64,000 nucleotides of DNA, from positions 124,001-188,000 of the forward strand of contig JAEUPB010000075.1 of NCBI GenBank assembly GCA_016789955.1. Direction: 5' to 3'. Positions within the stretch are counted from its first letter, which is position 1; every line of letters begins with the position of its first letter. Below the pieces are notes generated by a model, which saw nothing but the letters and a program-made list of their open reading frames with translations, ran no database searches and was not told the DNA's origin. Position numbers and translations under genes: made by a program. The DNA comes from Rubrivivax sp. (GTDB lineage Bacteria; Pseudomonadota; Gammaproteobacteria; Burkholderiales; Burkholderiaceae_C). Below, piece by piece: positions 51,361-61,138 of this stretch.

Positions 51361-51606
51361 TCAGGTGGACTTCCGGGCCGAGGGACGCGTCGCCTCGGCG
51401 CGTTCGAGCTTGTCCAGCAGCGCGAGTGCCCGGCCGGGATCGCCGCGGGCCGCCCGGGTCTCGAACCGCACGCGGGCGTCGTAGTTGGCGAGCGCCACCG
51501 TGGCCAGCTCGTCCATCAGCTTGTTGACGCTCACCGAGTTCGCCCGCGCCAGGGCCTTCAGGCGCTCGTGCTTGTCATCGGGCAGGCGGATGGTCAGGGT
51601 GGACAT
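51361..51606 (-). CDS. Ribbon-helix-helix antitoxin-like protein
   Basis: 81 residues. The start MSTLTIRLPDDKHERLKALARANSVSVNKLMDE is a textbook ribbon-helix-helix DNA-binding domain; the rest is a charged helix ending in basic residues that could wrap a toxin. It overlaps the stop of the PIN toxin by 13 bases, so it is translated after it. The pairing PIN plus RHH is a type II toxin-antitoxin module, here with the toxin gene first. Confidence 0.78.
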   Translation of the reverse strand: MSTLTIRLPDDKHERLKALARANSVSVNKLMDELATVALANYDARVRFETRAARGDPGRALALLDKLERAEATRPSARKST

Positions 51607-52028
51607 GGGAACAACTCCAGGCAGCGCTCGGGCGGCAGCACCCGCAGCATCGGAAACTTCAATTCGCCCCGCGTCACGTCGCGCAGGTTGCGCGTGACGA
51701 TCACGTCGGCCTGCGCCGCCACCGCCAGCTCGATGAGATGGTTGTCGGCTTCGTCGGGCAGGTTGGGCCGCCACGCGTAGAACACCTCGACCCATCGGCA
51801 GCGCGAAAGCAGGGCATCGAGCACCGCCTCACGGTCGCGGGGCCCGAGGACCGAGTGCTCGAACAACGCCGATCGGCCCATCACGTCCTCGTACTCCGCC
51901 AGGAGGGCAGGGCCGATCACCGGGAGGTAGGCGCCTCGCAGGCAGGCCCTCAACACCGCCCGCGCACTGCCCCCGCCGCGCAGCAGCGCCGCGACGAGGA
52001 TGTTGGTGTCGAGCACGATCGTCGGCAC
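51594..52028 (-). CDS. PIN-domain toxin
   Basis: 144 residues. PIN fold with the N-terminal VLDTNILVAALL (first Asp), LLAEYEDVM (Glu), LPDEADNHLIELAVAAQAD with the paired acidic residues and VTRNLRDV as the final acid. Such proteins are metal-dependent ribonucleases that cut tRNA or rRNA; the family name is putative toxin component. It is the first gene of the pair, with the RHH antitoxin overlapping its end. Confidence 0.85.
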   Translation of the reverse strand: MPTIVLDTNILVAALLRGGGSARAVLRACLRGAYLPVIGPALLAEYEDVMGRSALFEHSVLGPRDREAVLDALLSRCRWVEVFYAWRPNLPDEADNHLIELAVAAQADVIVTRNLRDVTRGELKFPMLRVLPPERCLELFPCPP

Positions 52029-52188
52029 GTGTCAATGCTAGCGTATGTGCTGTCACTTTCCACACCCAACGGTCCGGCGTGTGCGGCATCGGCGCGCCGG
52101 CGCGGCCCCCGGCCCTGAGCGCTTTCGCCACGCCCCCCGGTGCTTACCGCCATTGGAAGCGTTGCCCGACCTGCGGACACTGGCGAAC

Positions 52189-53732
<1,544 letters not shown>

Positions 53733-53736
<4 letters not shown>

Positions 53737-54167
53737 CGCCAGCGCTCAGCGACGACCCGCGCCAGGTGTTCGACCGCGTGCCGTTCATGCGGCTGCTGGG
53801 CCTGCAGCGCGAGCGCTCCGAAGGCGGGCGGGCGCGCCTGGCGCTGCCGCCGCAGCCGGAGCTGGGCAACGTGATCGGCGCGGTGCACGGCGGCGCGCTG
53901 GCGACGCTGCTGGACGTGGCGATGGCCAGCGCGGCCGTGTCGGCGCGCGACTTCGTGCAGACCGCCGTGACGCTGGCGCTGCACACGCAGTTCATCGCGC
54001 CGGGCACCGGCCGGCTCGTCGCCGACGCGCAGTGGCTGCACAGCGATGGCGACGTGGCCCATTGCCGCGCCACCGTGACCGACGGGCAGGGGCAGCTGGT
54101 GGCGCAGGGGCAGGGCACCTTCCGCTACCTGCCGCGGCCGCACGGCACGGCGGCGTCCCCGACCTGA
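53733..54167 (+). CDS. PaaI-type hotdog thioesterase
   Basis: 144 residues. VHGGALATLLDVAMA with the full HGG and Asp, then TLALHTQFIAPG. It overlaps the ligase stop by four bases. A cleanup thioesterase for CoA esters made by the ligase is the simplest role; which ester is unknown. Confidence 0.85.
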
Positions 54168-54201
54168 CTCGTATCAACCCGCACGCTGACGGATCATCCC
54201 C

Positions 54202-55023
54202 ATGCAGCTCGACCTCACGCAGTTCCGCGGCCGCCACGTGTTCGTGGCCGGCGGCACCACCGGCATCAACTACGGCATCGCCGAGGCGTTCGGGCGCGTC
54301 GGCGCTCGCGTGGCGGTGCTCAGCCGCTCGGCCGAGAACGTGGCCACCGCGCAGGCCCGCCTGCAGGCGCTGGGCGGCGAAGCGCTGGGCTGCGTCGGTG
54401 ACGTGCGGCAGCCGGCCACGGTGCAGGAGGCGATGGCCCGCGCGGTGGCGGCCTACGGCCCGATCGACGTGCTGGTGTCGGGCGCGGCCGGCAACTTCCT
54501 GGCGCTGGCGGCCGAGATGTCGCCCAACGCCTTCAAGACCGTGGTCGACATCGACCTGCTGGGCAGCTTCAACGTGCTGCGATCGGCGCACGAACACCTG
54601 CGCAAGCCCGGCGCCTGCGTGATCCAGATCTCCGCGCCGCAGGCCGACACGCCGACGCCGTGGCAGTCGCACGTGTGCGCGGCCAAGGCCGGCGTGGACA
54701 TGCTGACGCGCACGCTGGCGCTGGAGTGGGGCGGCGAGGGCATCCGCATCAACTCGATCGTGCCCGGCCCGATCGCCGACACCGAAGGCATCCGCCGCTT
54801 GGCGCCCACGCCCGAGGCCCTCGAGCGCATGACCGCGCGCGTGCCGCTGCAGCGCATGGGCCGCTGCGAGGACGTGGCGCGCTGCGCGCTGATGCTGGCC
54901 AGCGACTGGGGCAGCTACATCACCGGCGCGGTGATCCCGGTGGACGGCGGCCTGTCGCTGACCGGGCCGCGCGATTTCGCATCGGCCGCGGCCGCGGCCG
55001 CTGCGGCGCGGAGCCGCGCGTGA
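54202..55023 (+). CDS. Peroxisomal-type 2,4-dienoyl-CoA reductase-like SDR
   Basis: 273 residues. The cofactor loop is FVAGGTTGINYGIAE and the C-terminal LEWGGEGIRINSIVPGPIADTEGIRRL is the signature of mammalian DECR-type reductases. Unlike ordinary SDRs the active-site Tyr is absent: SHVCAAKAG has Cys where YxxxK has Tyr, while the Lys remains, as in DECR enzymes that use other residues. It should reduce 2,4-dienoyl-CoA with NADPH, needed for unsaturated chains. The next gene begins within its stop codon. Confidence 0.82.
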   Translation: MQLDLTQFRGRHVFVAGGTTGINYGIAEAFGRVGARVAVLSRSAENVATAQARLQALGGEALGCVGDVRQPATVQEAMARAVAAYGPIDVLVSGAAGNFLALAAEMSPNAFKTVVDIDLLGSFNVLRSAHEHLRKPGACVIQISAPQADTPTPWQSHVCAAKAGVDMLTRTLALEWGGEGIRINSIVPGPIADTEGIRRLAPTPEALERMTARVPLQRMGRCEDVARCALMLASDWGSYITGAVIPVDGGLSLTGPRDFASAAAAAAAARSRA

Positions 55024-55370
55024 AGGGCGGGCCCACGTCGAACCCCACCACCGGGCGTGCCGCCGCGGCGATCGACGCCGACCCCGGTGCCCCTGCGCCC
55101 GGCGACCGCGGCGCGATCGTCGCGCTGCTCGACCGCGCGATGGCGCAGGCCGCGCGCGAACGCGCCGGCGATTCGCGCGAGGCCGAGGCCGTCGACCTGC
55201 ACGTGAGCTTCCTGCGCCCAGTGGCCGGGCGCATCGTCGCCGAGGGCCGCGCCGTCGGTGGCGGCCGCTCGACCTGCTTCTGCGAGGCCCGCCTCGTCGG
55301 CGCCGGCGGCGACATCGCCGCGCAGGCGATGGGCACCTACCGCTACCGCGAGGCCGCCGCCGCGCCGTAG
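55020..55370 (+). CDS. Degenerate PaaI-like hotdog protein
   Basis: 116 residues, GTG start overlapping the previous stop (GTGA). The fold resembles PaaI thioesterases (LHVSFLRPVAGRIVAEGRAVGGGRS, then MGTYRYRE), but the active-site segment reads PGDRGAIVALLDRAM: the His-Gly-Gly is replaced by Asp-Arg-Gly. It may be a noncatalytic partner or have moved its chemistry. It is short for the family by about 20 residues. Confidence 0.72.
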   Translation: MKGGPTSNPTTGRAAAAIDADPGAPAPGDRGAIVALLDRAMAQAARERAGDSREAEAVDLHVSFLRPVAGRIVAEGRAVGGGRSTCFCEARLVGAGGDIAAQAMGTYRYREAAAAP

Positions 55371-55420
55371 CGCGGCAGCCCGCGCACCCACCACCGACTT
55401 CCGCACGAGGACCCCACCCG

Positions 55421-56623
55421 ATGAGCACCGCCCGCCTCCAGCGCCCCGTCCACGTCGTCGGCGTGGGCATGATTCCGTTCACCAAGCCCGGCGCCAGTGC
55501 GCCGTACACGCAGATGGGCGCGCAGGCCGCGTCGCTCGCGCTGGCCGATGCGAACCTCGACTACGCGCTCGTCGAGCAGGCCTACGTCGGCTACGTCTAC
55601 GGCGACTCCACCGCCGGGCAGGCGGCGCTGTACGGCGTGGGGCTGAGCGGCATCCCGATCTTCAACGTAAACAACAACTGCTCGACGGGCTCGTCGGCGC
55701 TGTTCCTCGCGCGGCAGGCGGTGGAGAGCGAGCAGGTGGAATGCGCGCTGGCGCTGGGCTTCGAGCAGATGCAGCCCGGCGCGCTGAAGAGCCACTGGGA
55801 CGACCGGCCGTCGCCGCTGGCGCGCTTCGCGCAGGCGATGACCGAGCACCAGGGCTACCAGGCTGACGCGCCGCGCGCGGCGCAGTTCTTCGGCGGCGCC
55901 GGGCGCGACTACATCGCGCAGTACGGCATCCGCAAGGACACCTTCGGCCGCATCGCGGTGAAGGCGCGCCAGCACGCGGCCCGCAACCCGCTGGCGGTGT
56001 TCCGCCAGACGCTGACGCTCGACGAGGTGATGGCCGCGCCGACGGTGTTCGACCCGCTGACGCGCTACCAGTGCTGCCCGCCCACCTGTGGCGCGGCGGC
56101 GGCCATCGTCTGTTCTGCCGACTTCGCGCAGCGCCACGGGCTGGACCGCACGGTGGTGATCGCCGCGCAGGCGATGACTACCGACCGGCCGCAGGCCTTC
56201 GACGCCGACGACATGCGCCAGGTGGTGGGCGTGGACATGGCGGTGCGCGCCGCCCGGGCCGTGTACGAGGCCGCAGGCATCGGGCCCGAGGCGATCGACG
56301 TGGTGGAGCTGCACGACTGCTTCACCGCCAACGAGCTGCTCACCTACGAGGCGCTGGGCCTCACGCCCGAAGGCACCGCCGAGCGGTTCATCCTCGACGG
56401 CGACAACACCTACGGCGGCAAGGTCGTGACCAACCCGTCGGGCGGGCTGCTCTCCAAGGGCCACCCGCTGGGCGCCACCGGCCTGGCGCAGTGCTACGAG
56501 CTGACTCAGCAGCTGCGCGGCCGCGCCGAGCAGCGGCAGGTGGAAGGCGCGCGCATCGCGCTGCAGCACAACCTCGGCCTGGGTGGCGCGTGCGTGGTGA
56601 CGCTGTACCAGGCCGTGCACTGA
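55421..56623 (+). CDS. SCP-x/lipid-transfer-type thiolase
   Basis: 400 residues. The nucleophilic Cys87 is in NVNNNCSTGSSALF; the C-terminal half carries VELHDCFTANELLTYEALG and NPSGGLLSKGHPLGATG with the catalytic His. These HDCF and SKGHPLGATG motifs are specific to the SCP-x/lipid-carrier thiolase group that also includes aldolase-like Ltp enzymes of sterol side-chain degradation. It therefore may cleave a 3-keto or 3-hydroxy branched-chain acyl-CoA rather than plain fatty acyl-CoA. Confidence 0.9.
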   Translation: MSTARLQRPVHVVGVGMIPFTKPGASAPYTQMGAQAASLALADANLDYALVEQAYVGYVYGDSTAGQAALYGVGLSGIPIFNVNNNCSTGSSALFLARQAVESEQVECALALGFEQMQPGALKSHWDDRPSPLARFAQAMTEHQGYQADAPRAAQFFGGAGRDYIAQYGIRKDTFGRIAVKARQHAARNPLAVFRQTLTLDEVMAAPTVFDPLTRYQCCPPTCGAAAAIVCSADFAQRHGLDRTVVIAAQAMTTDRPQAFDADDMRQVVGVDMAVRAARAVYEAAGIGPEAIDVVELHDCFTANELLTYEALGLTPEGTAERFILDGDNTYGGKVVTNPSGGLLSKGHPLGATGLAQCYELTQQLRGRAEQRQVEGARIALQHNLGLGGACVVTLYQAVH

Positions 56624-56637
56624 GGAGGCCCGGACCC

Positions 56638-57087
56638 ATGCTCGACCGCCGCCACATCGGCACCGAATTCCCGCCGTACACGGTGGACGTGGAGCGCGGC
56701 CGGCTGCGCTTCTTCGCCAAGGCCACCGGGCAGACCGACCCGGTGTACGTCGACGACGAGGCGGCGCGCGCCGCCGGCCACCCGGGTCTGCCCGTGCCGC
56801 CGACCTTCTTCTTCTGCCTGGAGATGGACGGCCCGAATCCCGGCGCGATGCGCGAGCTGCTCGGGCTGGACCTGCGGCGCGTGCTGCACGGCGAGCAGGG
56901 CTTCACGTACCACCGGCTGGCGCATGCAGGCGAGCGGCTCACGTTCCGCCAGCGCATCGAGGACATCTACGACAAGAAGGGCGGGGCGCTGGAGTTCATC
57001 GTGCGCCGCACCGCGGTGAGCGACGCACAGGGCGCTGCTGTGGCCGAGCTGCGCGCCGTCACCGTCTACCGGAACCCGGCACCATGA
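56638..57087 (+). CDS. MaoC-like hydratase subunit without catalytic Asp/His
   Basis: 149 residues, GAGGAGG at 56623. It has the hotdog fold and the HadA/FAS1-like N-terminal dehydratase sequence GTEFPPYTVDVERGRLRFFAKATG. The catalytic Asp and His of the TGDxNPxHxD motif are replaced: the segment is GQTDPVYVDD, with Gln32 and Tyr37 at those positions. In mycobacterial HadAB the A subunit is likewise inactive and supports the B subunit. It overlaps the next gene by four bases, consistent with a heterodimer. Confidence 0.85.
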   Translation: MLDRRHIGTEFPPYTVDVERGRLRFFAKATGQTDPVYVDDEAARAAGHPGLPVPPTFFFCLEMDGPNPGAMRELLGLDLRRVLHGEQGFTYHRLAHAGERLTFRQRIEDIYDKKGGALEFIVRRTAVSDAQGAAVAELRAVTVYRNPAP

Positions 57088-57494
57088 AGACGCTGCCCGA
57101 CTGGAGCGCGCTGCAGGTGGGCGATGCGCTGCCCACGCTGGAGCTGCCGCCGCTGACGCGGCACACGCTGGCGCTCTACTGCGGCGCCAGCGGCGACCAC
57201 AACCCGATCCACGTCGACATCGACTTCGCGCGTTCGGCCGGCCTGCCCGATGTCATCGCGCACGGCATGCTCTCGGCGGCGTGGGTGGCGCGCGTGCTCA
57301 CCGACTGGGTACCGCAGCACGCCATCCGCTCGATCGACATCCGCTTCGCCGCGATGACCGGCGTGGGCGAGCGCATCACCTGCACCGGCCGCATCACCGA
57401 GAAGCTCGACCGCGCCGTGCGCGTGGCGCTGCAGACGGCCAACGCCGACGGCGCGGTGAAGCTCACCGCGGAAGCGGTGCTCGCGTGGCCATGA
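57084..57494 (+). CDS. MaoC-like (R)-specific enoyl-CoA hydratase, catalytic subunit
   Basis: 136 residues. GASGDHNPIHVD holds the catalytic Asp38 and His43; IAHGMLSAAWVARVL is the typical helix after them. Enzymes of this family add water to trans-2-enoyl-CoA to give (R)-3-hydroxyacyl-CoA. Translational overlap (ATGA) with the inactive subunit before it points to a HadAB-like pair. The product would suit the MFE-2-like dehydrogenase further down. Confidence 0.9.
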   Translation: MKTLPDWSALQVGDALPTLELPPLTRHTLALYCGASGDHNPIHVDIDFARSAGLPDVIAHGMLSAAWVARVLTDWVPQHAIRSIDIRFAAMTGVGERITCTGRITEKLDRAVRVALQTANADGAVKLTAEAVLAWP

Positions 57495-57516
57495 ACAACA
57501 CACCCTGGAGACACGC

Positions 57517-58347
57517 ATGAGCACACTCAAGCTCGACGGCAAGGTCGCATTGGTATCCGGCTCGGGGCGCGGCATCGGGCGCGAGATCGCGCTGAAGCTC
57601 GCCAGCGAGGGCGCCAGAGTCGTCGTCAACGACCTCGACGCCGAACCCGCCGCGCAGACCGTGGCCGAGATCACCGCCGCCGGCGGGCACGCGCTGGCCT
57701 GCACCGGCAGCGTCACCGAGCCGGGCTTCGCAGAGCGCTTCGTCGCCGCGGGCGTGGACGGTTTCGGCGGCCTGGACATCATCGTCAACAACGCCGGCTA
57801 CACCTGGGACACCGTGATCCAGAAGATGAGCGACGAGCAGTGGGAGGCGATGCTCGCCGTGCACCTGACGGCGCCGTTCCGCATCCTGCGCGCCGCTTCC
57901 GGATTCATCCGCGAGGCCGCGCGGCGCGAGGCCGACGAGGACCGCGAGGTGTTCCGCAAGGTCGTCAACATCTCGTCGACCTCGGGCGTGTTCGGCAACG
58001 CCGGGCAGGCCAACTACGCCGCGGCCAAGGCCGGCATCAACGGCCTCACGCGCGCGATGGCCAAGGAGTGGGGGCGCTACAAGGTCACCGTCAACAGCGT
58101 GGCCTTCGGGCTCATCCGCACGCGGCTCACCGAGGCCGATGCAAACGCCGGCGCGACCATCGACGTGGAAGGCCGGCAGATCCGCGTCGGCGTGAATCCG
58201 CAGATCCTGAAGACGGCCGAGTCGATGATCCCGCTGGGCCGCGGCGGCCACCCGCACGAGGCGGCCGGTGCCGTGTACCTGTTCTGCATCCCCGAGAGCA
58301 ACTACGTCACCGGTCAGGTGCTGGTCTGCGGCGGGGGCCGGCCATGA
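57517..58347 (+). CDS. SDR, FabG-like 3-oxoacyl reductase/dehydrogenase
   Basis: 276 residues. SGSGRGIGREIALKLA cofactor loop, NNAGYTWD, catalytic Ser in NISSTSGVFG, Tyr/Lys in NYAAAKAGI and a C-terminal YVTGQVLVCGGG. A longer insertion between residues 130 and 150 (FIREAARREADEDREVFRK) is unusual. It may act on (R)- or (S)-3-hydroxyacyl-CoA. Four-base overlap with the acyl-CoA dehydrogenase that follows. Confidence 0.88.
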   Translation: MSTLKLDGKVALVSGSGRGIGREIALKLASEGARVVVNDLDAEPAAQTVAEITAAGGHALACTGSVTEPGFAERFVAAGVDGFGGLDIIVNNAGYTWDTVIQKMSDEQWEAMLAVHLTAPFRILRAASGFIREAARREADEDREVFRKVVNISSTSGVFGNAGQANYAAAKAGINGLTRAMAKEWGRYKVTVNSVAFGLIRTRLTEADANAGATIDVEGRQIRVGVNPQILKTAESMIPLGRGGHPHEAAGAVYLFCIPESNYVTGQVLVCGGGRP

Positions 58348-59498
58348 TGCCCCGCCGCGCGTGGGAGGGCGACGACGTCGCGCTGCTGCGCGAAAACGCC
58401 CGCCGCTTCTTCCAGCGCGAATGCGTGCCCAACGAGCTGCGCTGGCGCGCGCAGCATCACGCCGAGCGCGGGCTGTGGAACAAGGCCGGCACCGCGGGCC
58501 TCCTGTGCGCCAGCATCCCCGAGGCCTACGGCGGCGGCGGCGGCAGCTTCGTGCACGAGGCCGTGCTGTGCGAGGAGCAGTGGTACTGGCTTTCGTACGC
58601 GTTCAGCAACAACGTGCACAGCGGCATCGTCGCGCACTACCTGCTGGCCTACGGCCGCGAGGACCAGAAGCGCCGCTGGCTGCCCAAGATGGCCACCGGC
58701 GAGCTGGTCTCCGCCATCGCGATGACCGAGCCCGGCGCCGGCACCGACCTGCAGCGCATCCGCACGCAGGCGCGGCGCGACGGCGACGCCTACGTGATCA
58801 ACGGCAGCAAGATCTTCATCACCAACGGCCTGCACGCCGACCTGGTGTGCGTGGCGGTGAAGACCGACGCCGCGGCCGGCTCCAAGGGCATCTCGCTGGT
58901 GATGGTCGAGACCGCGGGGCTCGCGGGCTTCCGCCGCGGGCAGCCGCTGGACAAGATCGGCCAGAAGCTCAACGACACCACCGAGCTGTTCTTCGACGAT
59001 GTGCGCGTGCCGGCCGAGAACCTGCTCGGCGACGCCGAAGGGCAGGGCTTCGTGCAGCTGATGCAGCAGCTGCCGCGCGAGCGGCTGATCATCGCCGTGG
59101 GCTCGGTGGCGCTGATGCGCCGCGCGATCGACGAGACGCTGGCGCATGTGCGCGAGCGGCAGGTGTTCGGCCAGCCGCTATTGAAGCAGCAGAACACGCG
59201 CTTCGTGCTGGCCGAGTGCGAGACGCAGGCGCGCGTGGCGCAGGCCTACGTCGACGACTGCATCGCGCGGCTGCAGGCCGGCACGCTCGACGTGCCCACC
59301 GCGGCGATGGCCAAGTGGTGGACCACCGACACCGCCTGCAAGGTGGTGGACGAGTGCGTGCAGATGTTCGGCGGCTACGGCTACATGAACGAGTACCCGA
59401 TCGCCCGGCTGTACACCGACGTGCGCGTGGGCCGCATCTACGGCGGCGCCAACGAGGTGATGAAGGAGCTGATCGCGCGCGAGCTGGAGCGCGGTTGA
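58344..59498 (+). CDS. Acyl-CoA dehydrogenase
   Basis: 384 residues, full family length. MTEPGAGTDLQRIRT and FITNGLHADLVCVAVKT are the FAD-binding signatures; the C-terminal MFGGYGYMNEYPIARLYTDVRVGRIYGGANEVMKELIAREL closes with the substrate-shaping helix. The catalytic Glu position near IYGGANEVM looks kept. ATG overlaps the previous stop. It should create the 2-enoyl-CoA for the MaoC pair. Confidence 0.93.
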   Translation: MMPRRAWEGDDVALLRENARRFFQRECVPNELRWRAQHHAERGLWNKAGTAGLLCASIPEAYGGGGGSFVHEAVLCEEQWYWLSYAFSNNVHSGIVAHYLLAYGREDQKRRWLPKMATGELVSAIAMTEPGAGTDLQRIRTQARRDGDAYVINGSKIFITNGLHADLVCVAVKTDAAAGSKGISLVMVETAGLAGFRRGQPLDKIGQKLNDTTELFFDDVRVPAENLLGDAEGQGFVQLMQQLPRERLIIAVGSVALMRRAIDETLAHVRERQVFGQPLLKQQNTRFVLAECETQARVAQAYVDDCIARLQAGTLDVPTAAMAKWWTTDTACKVVDECVQMFGGYGYMNEYPIARLYTDVRVGRIYGGANEVMKELIARELERG

Positions 59499-59521
59499 TC
59501 CCGCGCCGGCCCCGAACCACG

Positions 59522-61114
59522 ATGCCCACCACCGCGCACCTCGCCCACTGGCCCGCGCACGTGCCGCGCGAGCTGCTCGTGCCGCCGCTCACGCTGCCGC
59601 AGGCGCTCGCCGGCAGCGCCGCGCGTCGGCCGGCGCACGCGGCCATCGTCTTCGAGCGCTGCACCCTCACCTACGGCGACCTGGCCGCACGCGTCGATGC
59701 GCTGGCCGGTTGGCTGCAGCAGCGCTGTGGCGTGCACGCGGGTGACCGCGTGCTGCTGCTGTCCCAGAACCGCCCCGCCTGGGTGGTGGCGGCCTACGCG
59801 GTGCTGCGCGCCGGCGCGGTGCTCGTGCCGGTGAACCCGATGTGCAAGCGCGGCGAGATCGCCTTCCACGCCGACGACAGCGGCGCACGTGTGGCGCTGG
59901 TCAGCGAAGAGCTGATGGACGAATTGACGCAGGACTCGCCCTGCGCCGTCCTGCCGCTGGCCGACACCTTGGCCGCCGCGCGTGCCGCTGCGCTCGCACC
60001 CGGCCCGATGCCCGCCGACCCCGACGCGCTGGCCGTGCTGCCGTACACCTCGGGCACCACCGGCCAGCCCAAGGGCTGCCGGCATACCCATGCGACGCTG
60101 CGCGCGTCGCTCGCCGCCTCCGCCGTGTGGAAGCGGCTCGACGAACACAGCGTGGTGCTCGCCGTGGCGCCGCTGTTCCACATGCTCGGGCTGCAGAACG
60201 GCATGAACCTGCCGCTGATGCTGGGCGCCACCGCGGTGATGATGACGCGCTGGCATGCGGCCACGGCCGCCGAGCTGATCGAGCGCCACCGCGTCACCGC
60301 GTGGTCGGCGCCGCCGGCGATGGTGATCGACCTCTACGCCCAGCCCGGCACTGCGGCGCGGGACTTCTCGAGCCTGAAGCTGCTGTCCGGCGGCGGCGCC
60401 GCGATGCCCGAGGCGGTGGCCGCGATGCTGCGCGAGCGCCACGGCCTGGTCTACGAGGAAGCCTACGGCCTGACCGAGACTGCGTCGTTCCTGCACGCCA
60501 ACCCGCCGCAGCGCTGCAGGCGCCAGTGCCTGGGCATGCCGACGCAGGGTGTGCAGTCGATGGTGGTCGACCCCGAGACGCTGGCCGAGCTGCCCGCGGG
60601 CGAGGTGGGCGAGCTGCTGACGCACGCGCCGCAGCTGATGCTCGGCTACTGGCAGCGGCCCGACGCCGATGCCGAGGCCTTCGTGACGATCGGCGGCCGG
60701 CGCTGGTTCCGCACCGGCGACCTGGCCCATGTCGACGACGAGGGCTACTACTTCCTGCGCGACCGGCTCAAGCGCATGGTGAACGTGTCGGGCTACAAGG
60801 TCTGGCCGGCCGAGGTGGAAAGCCTGATGTACGCGCACCCGGCGGTGCACGAGGCCTGCGTCATCGCGGTGCCCGACCCCGAGCCCGGCCGCGATGGCCG
60901 CGAGCGCGTGCAGGCCGTGGTGGTGCTGAAGCCGCAGGCGCGCGGCACGGTCGACGAGGCGGCGCTGATCGCCTGGTGCCGCGAGCGCATGGCCGTCTAC
61001 AAGGCGCCGCGCGCGGTGGCCTTCGTCGATGCACTGCCGAAATCGGGCACCGGCAAGATCCAGTGGCGCGAGCTGCAGGAGACCTATGCGCGGGCAGCCG
61101 TTGCCAGCGGATGA
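59522..61114 (+). CDS. Acyl-CoA synthetase (AMP-forming)
   Basis: 530 residues. A3 LPYTSGTTGQPKGCRHTH, A5 YGLTETAS, A7 WFRTGDLAHVDD, hinge-region RLKRMVNVSGYKVWP and A10 Lys in SGTGKIQW. This second ligase differs clearly from the one at 52189, so the two may activate different acids. It is separated by 23 bp from the dehydrogenase gene. Confidence 0.92.
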   Translation: MPTTAHLAHWPAHVPRELLVPPLTLPQALAGSAARRPAHAAIVFERCTLTYGDLAARVDALAGWLQQRCGVHAGDRVLLLSQNRPAWVVAAYAVLRAGAVLVPVNPMCKRGEIAFHADDSGARVALVSEELMDELTQDSPCAVLPLADTLAAARAAALAPGPMPADPDALAVLPYTSGTTGQPKGCRHTHATLRASLAASAVWKRLDEHSVVLAVAPLFHMLGLQNGMNLPLMLGATAVMMTRWHAATAAELIERHRVTAWSAPPAMVIDLYAQPGTAARDFSSLKLLSGGGAAMPEAVAAMLRERHGLVYEEAYGLTETASFLHANPPQRCRRQCLGMPTQGVQSMVVDPETLAELPAGEVGELLTHAPQLMLGYWQRPDADAEAFVTIGGRRWFRTGDLAHVDDEGYYFLRDRLKRMVNVSGYKVWPAEVESLMYAHPAVHEACVIAVPDPEPGRDGRERVQAVVVLKPQARGTVDEAALIAWCRERMAVYKAPRAVAFVDALPKSGTGKIQWRELQETYARAAVASG

Positions 61115-61138
61115 CATGAGACCAGAGGAGTTCGAACG

